From Pseudomonas citronellolis (GTDB taxonomy: Bacteria > Pseudomonadota > Gammaproteobacteria > Pseudomonadales > Pseudomonadaceae), in contig NZ_FOLS01000007.1 in the NCBI RefSeq assembly GCF_900112375.1, positions 126,620 through 190,619 on the forward strand: a stretch of 64,000 nt of DNA. The letters run 5' to 3'. This document shows positions 20,696 to 30,499 of this stretch, piece by piece. The notes under the pieces were generated by a model. That model was given only the letters and a program-made list of their open reading frames with translations. It was not told the origin of the DNA and made no database searches. The first letter of the stretch is position 1. The number at the start of each line of letters is the position of its first letter. Both the position numbers and the translations under genes were made by a program.

Positions 20696-21484
20696 TCAAG
20701 CGCGGAGGAAGGCCAGCACCTTGTCGCTGAAGGCGTCGCCAGCCTGGACGTTGGACAGGTGCGCGGCGTGGAATTCCACCAGCTCGGCGCCCTGGATGCG
20801 TTCCTGCATGAAGCGGCCGTGCTCGGTGGTGGTCACCGGGTCGCCGCTGCCGCAGACGACCAGGGTCGGCGCGCGGATGGCGCCCAGCTGTTCGCGGAAG
20901 TCGGCGTCGCGCACCGCGGCGCAGTTGGCCGCGTAGCCTTCCGGCGAGGTCTGCGCCAGCATGGCTACTATGGGCTCGACCTTGCCCGGCTGGGCCTCGG
21001 CGAAGTCGGCGGTGAACCAGCGCGAGATGGAAGCGTCGCGCAGGTCGCGCATGGCCTGGGCGCCACCAGAAAGCACGGTGTCGATGCGCGGGTTCCAGAC
21101 TTCCGGGGTGCCGATCTTGGCGGCGGTGTTGCACAGCACCAGGCGCTCGATGCGCTCGGGGGCGTTGATCGCCAGCCACTGGCCGATCAGGCCGCCCATG
21201 GACAGGCCGCAGAAGCTGGCCTTGGCGATGCTCAGCGCGTCCAGCAGGGCCAGCACGTCGCCACCGAGCTGTTCGATGCTGTAGGGGCCCTCGCTGACCA
21301 GCGAGGCGCCGTGGCCGCGGGTGTCGTAGCGCAGCACCTGGAAGTGCTGGGTGAAGGCCGGGATCTGCGCGTCCCACATGTGCAGGTCGGTGCCCAGGGA
21401 GTTGGACAGCACCAGCACCGGCGCGCCGGCCGGGCCTTCGAGGAGGTAGTTCAGTTCGCCGTCGGCGAGCTTGACGGTAGGCAT
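20696..21484 (-). CDS. pcaD: 3-Oxoadipate enol-lactonase
   Basis: The product is a 262-residue alpha/beta hydrolase that opens beta-ketoadipate enol-lactone to beta-ketoadipate. It has the nucleophile elbow GLSMGG, an oxyanion region SNSLGTDLHMWDAQ, the acid in GSGDPVTT and the His in FHAAHLSNVQ, all as in PcaD proteins. Length agrees with the P. putida enzyme (about 263). ATG 21484 is chosen because GGGAG lies 7 bases upstream and the protein then starts MPTVKLADGELNY; an upstream ATG at 21505 adds seven residues without its own support. It is the last gene of the catI-catJ-pcaF-pcaD set, 157 bases after pcaF with a repeat pair in between. Confidence 0.93.
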   Translation of the reverse strand: MPTVKLADGELNYLLEGPAGAPVLVLSNSLGTDLHMWDAQIPAFTQHFQVLRYDTRGHGASLVSEGPYSIEQLGGDVLALLDALSIAKASFCGLSMGGLIGQWLAINAPERIERLVLCNTAAKIGTPEVWNPRIDTVLSGGAQAMRDLRDASISRWFTADFAEAQPGKVEPIVAMLAQTSPEGYAANCAAVRDADFREQLGAIRAPTLVVCGSGDPVTTTEHGRFMQERIQGAELVEFHAAHLSNVQAGDAFSDKVLAFLRA

Positions 21485-21548
21485 CGGGGACTCCCGTTCG
21501 TTCATGGCGGCGCCCGCTGGAATGCGGGCGCCGGGATTATTGCAGTTT

Positions 21549-21634
21549 CAGTCGCTGGGTTCCCGCGTTCGCGGGAATGACGTCGGAAAACACGACTCTC
21601 GACCCATCATTCCCGAGAACGCGGGAAACCAATG
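21549..21634. repeat. Inverted pair of GGGTTCCCGCGTTCGCGGG hairpins inside the pca operon
   Basis: One copy (about 21555-21582) and an inverted, slightly diverged copy (about 21605-21632) lie between pcaF and pcaD. Each is a hairpin, and the two can also pair with each other. The same element occurs near 2515, 6088 and 26738. Inside a transcript it may stabilise the upstream message or reduce pcaD expression. Confidence 0.82.
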
Positions 21635-21641
21635 GACAGCC

Positions 21642-22843
<1,202 letters not shown>

Positions 22844-22847
<4 letters not shown>

Positions 22848-23626
22848 TCCTCACCCCCTTGCTGGCCGTGGGCGGCCGCGGTGCGGGCTTCCAGGGCGCG
22901 CAGGGCTTCCAGCTCGACCTCGGTGGGCGCCACGGTCTCGACGACCTGCTCGGCGAAGCGGATGGCCCAGCCGGTGTTCTCGATCACCTGCTCGCGGCTC
23001 ACGCCCGGGTGCAGCGCGGTGACGATGAATTCGTTGCTGCCGGCTTCCGGCTCCATGATGCACAGGTCGGTGATGATCGCCACCGGGCCCTTGCCGGGCA
23101 GGCCGAGCTGCTGGCGGTGGTCGCCGCCCTCGCCAAAGCCGACCGAGGTGATGAAGGCCAGCTTGTCGACGAAGGTGCGGTGCGACTGCTTGAGGATGAT
23201 CAGCACTTCCTTGGCGGAACCGGCGATCTCCGGGGCGCCGCCGGCGCCGGGCAGGCGCACTTTCGGCTTGTTGTAGTCGCCGATGACGGTGGTGTTGATG
23301 TTGCCGAAGCGGTCGACCTGGGCGGCGCCGAGGAAGCCGACGTCGATACGCCCGCCCTGCAGCCAGTAGCGGAAGATCTCGCCGGTGGGCACCACGGTGT
23401 CGGCGGTTTCGGCCAGCTCGCCGTCGCCGATGGACAGCGGCAGCACGCTGGGCTTGGCGCCGATGGGGCCGGATTCGTAGATCAGGACCACGTCCGGCGA
23501 GGAGGTCAGGCGCGCCAGGTTGGCGGCCTTGGACGGCAGGCCGATGCCGACGAAGCAGACCGCGCCGTTCTTCAGGCGGCGGGCTGCGGCCACGGTCATC
23601 ATTTCATTGGTGCTGTAGGCGCTCAT
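22844..23626 (-). CDS. catJ: 3-Oxoadipate CoA-transferase subunit B, CatJ type
   Basis: The product is a 260-residue beta subunit of 3-oxoadipate:succinyl-CoA transferase. The active-site glutamate is Glu51 in IYESGPIG, and [28 protein letters not shown] and [17 protein letters not shown] follow. At 260 residues it matches the P. knackmussii B13 CatJ type and is longer than PcaJ (about 213). Two adjacent ATG codons occur; the second (23626) is preferred because GGAGG is 7 bases away and the protein then begins [10 protein letters not shown]. It overlaps the catI stop and the pcaF start, so the three are translationally coupled. Confidence 0.94.
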
Positions 23627-24474
23627 CATTTACCCTCCGCGATTTTCTTCTGGAACTCGGCGAAATCCTGGGTGCCGCGGATGTAGGTGTCGATCCAGGC
23701 GGTGAAGGTCTCGCGGTCGCGGGCGATCGGGTCCCAGGCCTGGTAGAAGCGGTTGTCGCGCTCGTAGTAGCCGTGGGCGTAGGACGGGTGCGCGCCGCCG
23801 GGCACGTGGCAGACGGCGGACAGCGCCCAGGTCGGCAGCACGCAGGCGTTCATTGGCGCGTTGAGGTCGTCGACGATCTCTTCCACGGTGACGATGCAGC
23901 GCTTGGCGGCCAGGGCGGCTTCCTTCTGCACGCCGAGGATGCCCCACAGCAGCACGTTGCCCTTGCGGTCGGCCTTCTGCGCGTGGATCACGGTGACGTC
24001 CGGGCGTACCGAGGGCACGGCGGCCAGTTGCTCGCCGGTGAACGGGCAGTTGATGAACCTGATGTTCGGGTTGACCTTCGGCAGGTCGGAGCCGGCGTAG
24101 GCGCGCAGCACGGCGAACGGCAGGCCGGAGGCGCCGGCCACGTAGGAGTTGGCCAGGTCGGCGTGGCTGTGCTCGTCGATCTCCAGCGCTTGCGGCCAGC
24201 CCTTCTCCACCGCGTCGCGCAGGCGGTGCAGCGAACCCACGCCGGGGTTGCCGCCCCAGGAGAAGGTCAGCTTGCGGGCGCAGCCGGCGCCGATCAGTAG
24301 ATCGTAGACCAGGTCGGGAGTCATGCGCACCAGGTGCAGGTCTTTCTTGCCCTGGCGGATGAGTTCGTGGGAAGCGGCGGTGGGGATCAGGTGGGTGAAG
24401 CCTTCGAGGGCGACGGTATCGCCGTCGTTCACGAAACGCTCGACCGCTTCGCGCAGGGTCAGGAGTTCAGCCAT
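23626..24474 (-). CDS. catI: 3-Oxoadipate CoA-transferase subunit A, CatI type
   Basis: The product is a 282-residue alpha subunit that with CatJ transfers CoA from succinyl-CoA to beta-ketoadipate. Family stretches are VALEGFTHLIPTAASHELIR, LTFSWGGNPGVGSLHRLRDA and NVLLWGILGVQKEAALAAKR. The size fits the CatI type (about 282), larger than PcaI. It is the first gene of catI-catJ-pcaF-pcaD. Upstream lies a doubled PcaR-like sequence that should make the operon inducible by beta-ketoadipate. The rest of the catechol and protocatechuate branches and pcaR itself are not in this window. Confidence 0.94.
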   Translation of the reverse strand: MAELLTLREAVERFVNDGDTVALEGFTHLIPTAASHELIRQGKKDLHLVRMTPDLVYDLLIGAGCARKLTFSWGGNPGVGSLHRLRDAVEKGWPQALEIDEHSHADLANSYVAGASGLPFAVLRAYAGSDLPKVNPNIRFINCPFTGEQLAAVPSVRPDVTVIHAQKADRKGNVLLWGILGVQKEAALAAKRCIVTVEEIVDDLNAPMNACVLPTWALSAVCHVPGGAHPSYAHGYYERDNRFYQAWDPIARDRETFTAWIDTYIRGTQDFAEFQKKIAEGK

Positions 24475-24553
24475 TGTCGGTCTCGTCTTGGGGTCCAGGG
24501 CATCCGTGGATGCCGATGGGCAAGACAGTAGCGCCGGGGCCGGGGGCCAAACA

Positions 24554-24587
24554 ATGCGATTATCGACTATCGGTGCGGTTATCGAAC
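24554..24587 (-). promoter_or_regulatory. Tandem PcaR-like binding sites at the catI promoter
   Basis: On the coding strand of catI, GTTCGATAACCGCAC (24573-24587) differs by one base from the PcaR site I recall from P. putida pcaIJ, GTTCGATAATCGCAC. A second copy, AGTCGATAATCGCAT (24554-24568), lies 19 bp further on, about two helical turns away. Both are 80-115 bases upstream of the catI start, where the promoter should be. PcaR is an IclR-family activator responding to beta-ketoadipate. Confidence 0.82.
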
Positions 24588-24680
24588 AGTTCCAACCTAC
24601 AGGCCCCTACCCGCCCAAACCACGAAAATAACCAGGGACCCGCAGGAGAAACTGTCTTGTAGGCCGCGCCGAGGCGCTCT

Positions 24681-24757
24681 TCGTAGGATGGGTTGAGCTT
24701 GCGAAACCCATGCGGTTGCGCTGATGGGTATCGCTTCGCTCAACACCATCCTACGAA
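24681..24757. repeat. GTAGGATGG inverted-repeat element, copy 1
   Basis: This 77-bp element starts TCGTAGGATGGGTTGAGC and ends CAACACCATCCTACGA, with CGAAACCCATGCGGTTGCGC inside. An inverted copy sits at 46749-46824. The ends form an imperfect terminal inverted repeat, as in MITE-like intergenic elements. It fills much of the gap between the catI promoter and the VOC gene; the rest of 24760-24836 holds a short GATCGCG/GGCGCGC-rich stretch with no gene. Confidence 0.85.
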
Positions 24758-24836
24758 AAGCCATGATCGTTCGTGCGCTAGCGGGCCATGCCCGCGATCG
24801 CGCATGGCGCGCTCCTACGGTGGAGGCATATGCCTA

Positions 24837-25250
24837 TCAGCGGTCCTGCTCGCAGTTGACCATCCAGGGCACCCCGAAGCGGTCGGTGAACATGGCGAAG
24901 GCGGCGGCCCAGAAGGTCTGCTGCAGTTCCATGGTGACCTGGCCGCCTTCGCTCAGGGCCTCGTAGATGCGCCGGGCCTCGGCCTTGCTGTCCACCTGCA
25001 GGGAGACGGACACGCCCTTGGTGCCCTCGTAGGGCATCGGCGGGCAGTTGTCCGACCCCATCAGCACCTGGTCGCCCACCTCCAGGCGCACGTGCATCAC
25101 GCGGTCGGCGGCGTCGGGTGGAATCTGCCCCATGTCCGGGGCGTCCTTGAAGCGCATGAGCATCGGCAGCTTGCCGCCTAGCACCTCGGCATAGCGGGTG
25201 AAGGCTTGCTCGCAGTTGCCGTCGAAGATCAGGTAGGCCTGGATTTTCAT
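24837..25250 (-). CDS. VOC-family protein, PhnB/YjdN-like
   Basis: The product is a 137-residue cytoplasmic protein of the glyoxalase/bleomycin-resistance/dioxygenase fold. Its opening MKIQAYLIFDGNCEQAFTRY, the central VMHVRLEVGDQVLMGSDNCP and the closing FTDRFGVPWMVNCEQ are characteristic of the PhnB/YjdN subgroup, whose biochemical role is not established. It lies 18 bases after a YciI-like gene in the same direction, with AGGAG before the ATG, so the two form a small operon. These two families often occur together, commonly beside an ECF sigma factor, which is not present here. Confidence 0.9.
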   Translation of the reverse strand: MKIQAYLIFDGNCEQAFTRYAEVLGGKLPMLMRFKDAPDMGQIPPDAADRVMHVRLEVGDQVLMGSDNCPPMPYEGTKGVSVSLQVDSKAEARRIYEALSEGGQVTMELQQTFWAAAFAMFTDRFGVPWMVNCEQDR

Positions 25251-25268
25251 CTGGAGTCTCCTGCCGGC

Positions 25269-25694
25269 TCAGTCCTTGCCGGCGACGCGGGCGCGCAGGC
25301 GTTCTTCCTGCTCGCGCAGTTCCTCGGTGAATTCGGCGCCGAAGTCCTCGGCTTCGAAGACCTGGCGGATCTCGATCTCCGACGGGCCGTCGAAGGGGCT
25401 GGGGCAGCGCTTGATCCAGTCGATGCATTCCTGCAGCGAATCGCACTGCAGCAGCCAGAAGCCGGCGATCAGCTCGCGGGTCTCGGCGAAAGGACCGTCG
25501 ACGACCGTGCGCGAGGCGCCGTCGAAACGCACCCGGGCGCCCTTCGAACTGGGCTGCAGGCCTTCGCCGGCGAGCATCACCCCAGCGGCGACCAGCTCCT
25601 CGTTGAACTTGCCCATGGCCGTCAGCAGCTCTTCCGAGGGCATGACGCCGGCCTCCGAATCCGCGGTGGCCTTGACTATCGCCATGAAGCGCAT
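25269..25694 (-). CDS. YciI-like protein with DGPF motif
   Basis: The product is a 141-residue cytoplasmic protein. MRFMAIVKATADSEAGVMPS opens a YciI-like ferredoxin fold, and the hallmark VVDGPFAETRELIAGFWLLQ identifies the DGPF group. A conserved acidic tail helix follows. Function is unknown for most members; some relatives are small dehydrochlorinases or sit in ECF-sigma operons. It is first in a two-gene operon with the PhnB-like VOC protein. Upstream it diverges from the YbaK-type gene across 262 bases that show no repeat or clear operator. Confidence 0.9.
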   Translation of the reverse strand: MRFMAIVKATADSEAGVMPSEELLTAMGKFNEELVAAGVMLAGEGLQPSSKGARVRFDGASRTVVDGPFAETRELIAGFWLLQCDSLQECIDWIKRCPSPFDGPSEIEIRQVFEAEDFGAEFTEELREQEERLRARVAGKD

Positions 25695-25956
25695 GGTGGT
25701 TCTCCTCTTCTCGTGAAGTCGAGTGGGCCCACTGCCCCGCTCTGCCTGCTAGTCGATGCGCGTGGGGCGCAATCGACAACAGCGCAGACCGTTCGTCGGC
25801 AGCGCCTGGGCGGCGATGGCGGCAAACAGGAAGAACGATAGACAGGCCCGGCGAGCAGACAAGCCGGCGCGACGAACGCACCGCCAGGCTGGACGCTCGC
25901 CGCCCGAGGCCCTAGATTGGCCGGTTCCCGAGAAACCCCGAGCAAGGAGCCCCAGC

Positions 25957-26424
25957 ATGAGCCTGGAATCGGTCCGCGCCTTCTTCGCCGAGAAGGCCCC
26001 CGACATCGCCATCATCGAACTGGACACCAGCACCGCCACCGTCGCCCTGGCCGCCGAGGCCCACGGCGTGGAGCCAGGGCGCATCGCCAAGACGCTGTCG
26101 CTGCGGGTGGGCGAGCGCACCGTGCTGGTGGTCGCCCGCGGCGACGCCCGCCTGGACAACCGCAAGCTCAAGGAAGCCCTGGGCGGCAAGGCGAAGATGC
26201 TCGGCGCCGAGGAAGTGGTGGAACTCACCGGCCACCCGGTGGGCGGCGTCTGCCCCTTCGGCCTGGCCAGCCCGCTGCCGGTGTACTGCGACGTGTCGCT
26301 GCGCGCCTTCGACGAAGTGCTGCCGGCGGCCGGCGCCCTGCACAGCGCCGTGCGCATCGCCCCGGAGCGCCTGGCGAGCCTAGTCGAGGCCGATTGGGTG
26401 GATGTTTGCCAGGAGCCGGTTTGA
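25957..26424 (+). CDS. YbaK/EbsC-family aminoacyl-tRNA deacylase
   Basis: The product is a 155-residue single-domain protein of the YbaK/ProX editing superfamily, which hydrolyses mischarged aminoacyl-tRNA such as Cys-tRNA-Pro or Ala-tRNA-Pro. Family features are RIAKTLSLRV with the conserved lysine, VLVVARGDARLDNRKLKEAL, and the glycine-rich VELTGHPVGGVCPFGL loop. The length is normal for free-standing domains. AAGGAGC precedes the ATG at 25957. It appears to be a single-gene unit followed by a large repeat cluster. The exact tRNA substrate cannot be told from sequence. Confidence 0.9.
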   Translation: MSLESVRAFFAEKAPDIAIIELDTSTATVALAAEAHGVEPGRIAKTLSLRVGERTVLVVARGDARLDNRKLKEALGGKAKMLGAEEVVELTGHPVGGVCPFGLASPLPVYCDVSLRAFDEVLPAAGALHSAVRIAPERLASLVEADWVDVCQEPV

Positions 26425-26947
26425 GGTCATGTGGGGGTTGAGGGGCGGGAGCATCGAAGAGCACCCTCTCCCTAGCCCTCGGCTGCGCGCCCCGCCCTGA
26501 AGGGAGAGGGGACCGTTGGGCAGATGCTGATGTTCTGGAGTCAGCCGGCTGGCACCGTGACTGCCGGCTGACTCCAGGCCTCCTCTCGGCACGGACTAGC
26601 CCCCTCTCCCTTCAGGGAGAGGGTACGGAGTCCACCGAAAGCACCGCAGCCGCCGGGAAACACAGTTCGCGAGCAAGCTCGCTCCTACAAGTGCCTTGGC
26701 GCACCCACAAAACCTCCGCACGAGCCCCACACAGTCACTGGGTTCCCGCGTTCGCGGGAATGACGAGGGGAGTGAGGAGTTTCAGAATGACTCCGAATTC
26801 CCCACCCACCCCGGACAGCCCCCTCTCCCGCTTGCGGGAGAGGGTTGGGGAGAGGGTGCTCTTGAACCCGGCACCTATACCACCGGCAACCCCCATTCGC
26901 GAGCAAGCTCGCTCCTACGAAAATGCCAGCGTCGCCAGCGGTACGCC
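26425..26947. repeat. Repeat cluster between the YbaK-type gene and lapC
   Basis: The 523 bases between these convergent genes hold only repeats. They are a CCCTCTCCC element with the CTCGGCTGCGCGCC insert (about 26463-26511), a perfect 15-bp-arm hairpin (26535-26577) and GGCCTCCTCTCGGCACGGAC with a second CCCTCTCCC element (about 26577-26634). After these come a REP-type element (26665-26688), a GGGTTCCCGCGTTCGCGGG hairpin (about 26738-26765), a third CCCTCTCCC element (about 26819-26861) and a further REP-type element (26896-26918). No terminator with a U-tract and no gene was seen. Confidence 0.87.
26535..26577. repeat. Perfect long hairpin
   Basis: CTGGAGTCAGCCGGC (26535-26549) pairs perfectly with GCCGGCTGACTCCAG (26563-26577) around a 13-base loop. 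A decayed relative is at about 12866-12894. This is the most stable palindrome in the cluster and could end transcription of either converging gene. Confidence 0.85.
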
Positions 26948-28318
26948 TCAACGCTCCCGCAAAGCCTCCGCCCGCGCCCGCAGGATGGGCTTGAGCAGGT
27001 AACTGAGGATGCTCTTCTTGCCGGTCATGATGTCCACGCTGGCGACCATCCCGGGGATGATCAGCAGCGGTTTCTCGTCGCTGCCCAGGTGGCTTTTGCG
27101 GGTGCGCAGCTTGATCAGGTAGAAGCTGTTGCCGTCCTCGTCGGTGACGGTGTCGGCGCCTATCTGCTCCAGTTCCGCCGGCAGGCCGCCGTAGATGGTG
27201 TAGTCGTAGGCGGTGAACTTGACCATGGCCTTCTGTCCGGGGTGCAGGAAGGCGATGTCCTGCGGGCGGATGCGCGCTTCCACCAGCAGGGTGTCGTCCA
27301 GCGGGACGATTTCCACCAGGTCGCTGCCCGGCTGGATCACCCCGCCGATGGTGTTCACCAGCAACTGCTTGACGATGCCGCGCACCGGCGAGGTGACCAG
27401 GGTGCGGTTGACCCTGTCCTCCAGGGCCTTGCCGGTGGCTTCGGCCTTGCTCAGGTCGGTGCGCGCCTCGTTGAGCTCCTTGAGCGCGTCGCTGCGGAAG
27501 CGCGCGCGGGTCTCGGCGACCTTGCGCTCGACTTCCTTGATCGCCGCCTCGGCGCGGGGGATGGCCAGGCTGGTGGCGTCCAGCTGGCCGCGGTTCTCCA
27601 CCTCGGCGCGCTTGAGGCGCAGCAGCTCCACCTGGGACATGGCGCCCTGCCCCACCAGCGGCGCGGACATGGCGATCTCCTGGCGCAGCAGCTCCAGGCT
27701 GTTGCGGTACTGCGCCTGCTTGGAGGCGAACTCGCGCAACTCCTGCTGCTTCTGCACCAGTTGCTGCTCCAGGCCGGCGACCTCGTCCTTGAGCTGCTGC
27801 TGACGGCTGTGGAACAGCGCCTCCTCGCTGCCGGCCTGGCCCGGGACCTTGGCGCGGACGTCGTCGGGGATGCGCAGCTCGCGGTCCTCCACCTCGGCGG
27901 AAAGGCGCTCCACGCGCAGGAACATGGCCAGGCGGTCGGCCTCGGTCTCGCCGACGTTGGACTGGAAGCGCGTCGGGTCCAGGCGCATCAGCGATTCGCC
28001 GGCCTGCACCACCTGGCCTTCGTGGACGAAGATCTGCGAAACGATGCCGCCCTCCAGGTTCTGGATCTTCTGCACCTTGGACGAGGGAATCGCCTTGCCT
28101 TCGCCGCGGGTCACCTCGTCGATCTCGGCGAAGTGCGCCCACAGGCCGAGGAACAGGGCGAAGCCGACCAGCGCCCAGATGGTCAGGCGCACCACCCTCG
28201 GGGCGTCCTCCACCAGGGCCTTGCTGACTTCCGGCAGCGGCTGCCCGGAAAGGTCTTCGCTGCCGCGGAAATAGCCGCGGATGGACTGGCCGAAGAGGCC
28301 GAACGGATTAAGCGACAC
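26948..28318 (-). CDS. lapC: Type I secretion membrane-fusion protein LapC
   Basis: The product is a 456-residue HlyD-family adaptor spanning inner membrane and periplasm. It has a short cytoplasmic N terminus, one membrane helix (about residues 45-65, RLTIWALVGFALFLGLW), a first lipoyl-like half (VQKIQNLEGGIVSQIFVHEG), a long coiled-coil hairpin (about 150-290) and the second half ending with PGMVASVDIMTGKKSILSYL. The last motif is typical of adaptors for large RTX adhesins. It overlaps the end of lapB by 11 bases and is last in lapE-lapB-lapC. It should bridge LapB to the TolC-like LapE to export the giant adhesin encoded divergently. Confidence 0.94.
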   Translation of the reverse strand: MSLNPFGLFGQSIRGYFRGSEDLSGQPLPEVSKALVEDAPRVVRLTIWALVGFALFLGLWAHFAEIDEVTRGEGKAIPSSKVQKIQNLEGGIVSQIFVHEGQVVQAGESLMRLDPTRFQSNVGETEADRLAMFLRVERLSAEVEDRELRIPDDVRAKVPGQAGSEEALFHSRQQQLKDEVAGLEQQLVQKQQELREFASKQAQYRNSLELLRQEIAMSAPLVGQGAMSQVELLRLKRAEVENRGQLDATSLAIPRAEAAIKEVERKVAETRARFRSDALKELNEARTDLSKAEATGKALEDRVNRTLVTSPVRGIVKQLLVNTIGGVIQPGSDLVEIVPLDDTLLVEARIRPQDIAFLHPGQKAMVKFTAYDYTIYGGLPAELEQIGADTVTDEDGNSFYLIKLRTRKSHLGSDEKPLLIIPGMVASVDIMTGKKSILSYLLKPILRARAEALRER

Positions 28319-30464
28319 TGATCTGCCCCTTCTTCAATGCGTCCAGCACCACGTCCTTCGGCCCGTCGGCGATGATCCGCCCGCGGTCGACGATCACCAG
28401 GCGCTCCACCAGGCTGAGCATGGAGGCGCGGTGGGTGACCAGCAGCAGCGTCTTGTCGGCGATGAGCGGCTGCAGGCGCTGCTTCAGGAGTTCTTCGCCG
28501 GCGTTGTCCATGGAGCTGGTCGGCTCGTCGAGCAGCAGGATCGGCGGGTCCAGCAGCAGCGCGCGGGCCAGGGCGACGTTCTGCCGCTGGCCGCCGGAGA
28601 GGTTCAGGCCGCGCTCGCCCACCTGCAGTTCGTAGCCCTGCGGGTGCAGCCGGGCGAACTCGTGCACCCCGGCCAGTTCGGCGGCGCGCAGCGCCGTCTC
28701 GTCGTCGACGTAGCGCGCGCCGGCCACCAGGTTGTCGCGCAGGCTGCCGCTGAACAGGTTGATGTCCTGGGGCAGGTAGCCGATGTTGTGACGCAGGTCG
28801 CTGACGTCCAGCTGCCGCGTGTCGACGCCGTCCACCAGCAGGCTGCCGCTGTCGGCGCGGTGCAGGCCGACGATCAGCTTGGCCAGGGAGCTCTTGCCCG
28901 AGCCGCTGCGGCCGATGATGCCGACCTTCTCGCCGGGGCGGATCACCAGGTTGATGTCGTGCAGCGCCTCGACCTGCTGGTTCGGGTAGGCGAAGTTCAG
29001 CTGGCGCAGTTCGATGCCGCCGCGCAGTTGCTGGCGGCTCAGCGGGCGCTCGCTGCTGCTGCGCTCCTGCTCCAGGGCCATCATCTGGTCGGTGCTGTGC
29101 ATGGTCAGGCGCGCCTGCTGGTAGCGCTGGATCAGCCCGGAAAGCTGGGTCAGCGGGCCGAGGGCGCGGCCGTTGAGCATGTAGCAGGCGATCAGGCCGC
29201 CCATGCTGAGGTCGCCGGCGATGATCAGGTAGACGCCGCCGATGATCATCACCACCCCGGCCAGGGCCTGGATCAGCAGCGTCAGGTTCATCGCCAGGCT
29301 GGACAGCAGCTTGACGCGCAATTCCAGGCGGCCGAGGGTGCCGATGGTCTGCTCCCACAGGTACTGGCGCTCGCTCTCGGCGTTGTTGACCTTGACCGCG
29401 TCGAGCCCGGCGAGGGTCTCGATCAGGCTCGACTGGCGCTCGGCGGCCAGGGCCATGGTGCGGTTCATGGTTTCCACCAGCGGCTTCTGCAGCAGCCAGC
29501 CGATGCCGGCGGCCAGCGGGAAAGCCAGCAGCGGGACGAACACCAGCGGCCCGCCGATGATGCCGATCACCAGCAGGATCAGCAGGGTGAACGGCAGGTC
29601 GATCAGGCTGGTCAGCGTCAGCGAGGCGAGGAAGTCGCGCAGCGTCTGGAACTCGTGGATGTTCTGGGCGAAGCTGCCGACCCGCGCCGGGCGCTGCTTC
29701 AGGTCCATGCCGACGATGCGCTCGAAGAGCGTCGCGCTGATGATCAGGTCGGTCTTCTTGCCGGCCAGGTCCAGGCACAGGCCACGCAAGGTCTTGAGCA
29801 GCAGGTCGAACAGGTAGGCGCCGCTGATGCCGACGGCCAGCACCCACAGGGTGGCGGCGGCCTGGTTGGGCACCACGCGGTCGTAGACGTTCATCACGAA
29901 CAGCGGCGCGGCCAGGGCGATGAGGTTGATCAGCAGGCTGGCCGCCACCGCGTCGACGTACAGCCAGCGCGAGCGCAGCAGCGTGTCGCGGAACCAGCGC
30001 CGCGCGCGGGGGATCATCTCGCCGTGCTGCAGGTCATGCTGGTGCTGCGGCTGGGCGAAGAAGGCCTGGCCGGCGTAGTCCTCGGCCAGCAGCTCGCGGG
30101 CCACCCGCACTTCGCCGCCGTCGCTTTCGCTGAGCAGCAGGCGCGCCTCGCCGCCGGCCTCCCAGCCCAGCAGCACGGCGCAGCGGCCGTCGCGCAGCAG
30201 CAGCATGGCCGGCAGCGCGATGGCCGGGATCCGCTCCAGCGGCCGCCGCAGCAGGCGCCCCTGCAAGCCGGCGCGGGCCGCCGCGCGCGGCAGCAGCTCG
30301 GCGGACAGGCGCTGCCCGGGCAGCGGCAGGCCACTGGTGAGCATCGCCCGGCTGGCCGGCTTGCGGTGCAGCGCGCAGAGGCTCAGCAGGCTGTCCAGCA
30401 GCGGGTCGTCCAGCAGGACGCGCGGATCACGACTCAAGGGGACTTGGCTGGTTTCCTGATCCAC
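28308..30464 (-). CDS. lapB: Type I secretion ABC transporter LapB
   Basis: The product is a 718-residue ABC exporter. The N-terminal 130 residues form a C39-like domain; the peptidase cysteine motif is not present where expected, so this should be a non-cleaving docking domain as in other RTX exporters. Six membrane helices follow (about 165-440, with SLLINLIALAAPLFVMNVYD near the start). The ATPase has Walker A GRSGSGKSS (about 520), signature LNLSGGQRQN (about 625), Walker B ILLLDEPTSSMD and a switch His in VTHR, all intact. It starts 35 bases after lapE. It provides energy for secretion of the divergent RTX adhesin. Confidence 0.95.
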   Translation of the reverse strand: MDQETSQVPLSRDPRVLLDDPLLDSLLSLCALHRKPASRAMLTSGLPLPGQRLSAELLPRAAARAGLQGRLLRRPLERIPAIALPAMLLLRDGRCAVLLGWEAGGEARLLLSESDGGEVRVARELLAEDYAGQAFFAQPQHQHDLQHGEMIPRARRWFRDTLLRSRWLYVDAVAASLLINLIALAAPLFVMNVYDRVVPNQAAATLWVLAVGISGAYLFDLLLKTLRGLCLDLAGKKTDLIISATLFERIVGMDLKQRPARVGSFAQNIHEFQTLRDFLASLTLTSLIDLPFTLLILLVIGIIGGPLVFVPLLAFPLAAGIGWLLQKPLVETMNRTMALAAERQSSLIETLAGLDAVKVNNAESERQYLWEQTIGTLGRLELRVKLLSSLAMNLTLLIQALAGVVMIIGGVYLIIAGDLSMGGLIACYMLNGRALGPLTQLSGLIQRYQQARLTMHSTDQMMALEQERSSSERPLSRQQLRGGIELRQLNFAYPNQQVEALHDINLVIRPGEKVGIIGRSGSGKSSLAKLIVGLHRADSGSLLVDGVDTRQLDVSDLRHNIGYLPQDINLFSGSLRDNLVAGARYVDDETALRAAELAGVHEFARLHPQGYELQVGERGLNLSGGQRQNVALARALLLDPPILLLDEPTSSMDNAGEELLKQRLQPLIADKTLLLVTHRASMLSLVERLVIVDRGRIIADGPKDVVLDALKKGQISVA

Positions 30465-30499
30465 GCGGGGCTACTCCGGGGGTTGGGCGCGCGGCCGGC

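Noticed and set aside
30080-30464. Active C39 peptidase domain in LapB
   Set aside because: The cysteine in LLSLCALHRK does not sit in the expected catalytic motif, and giant RTX adhesins have no double-glycine leader; a non-catalytic C39-like docking domain is more likely.
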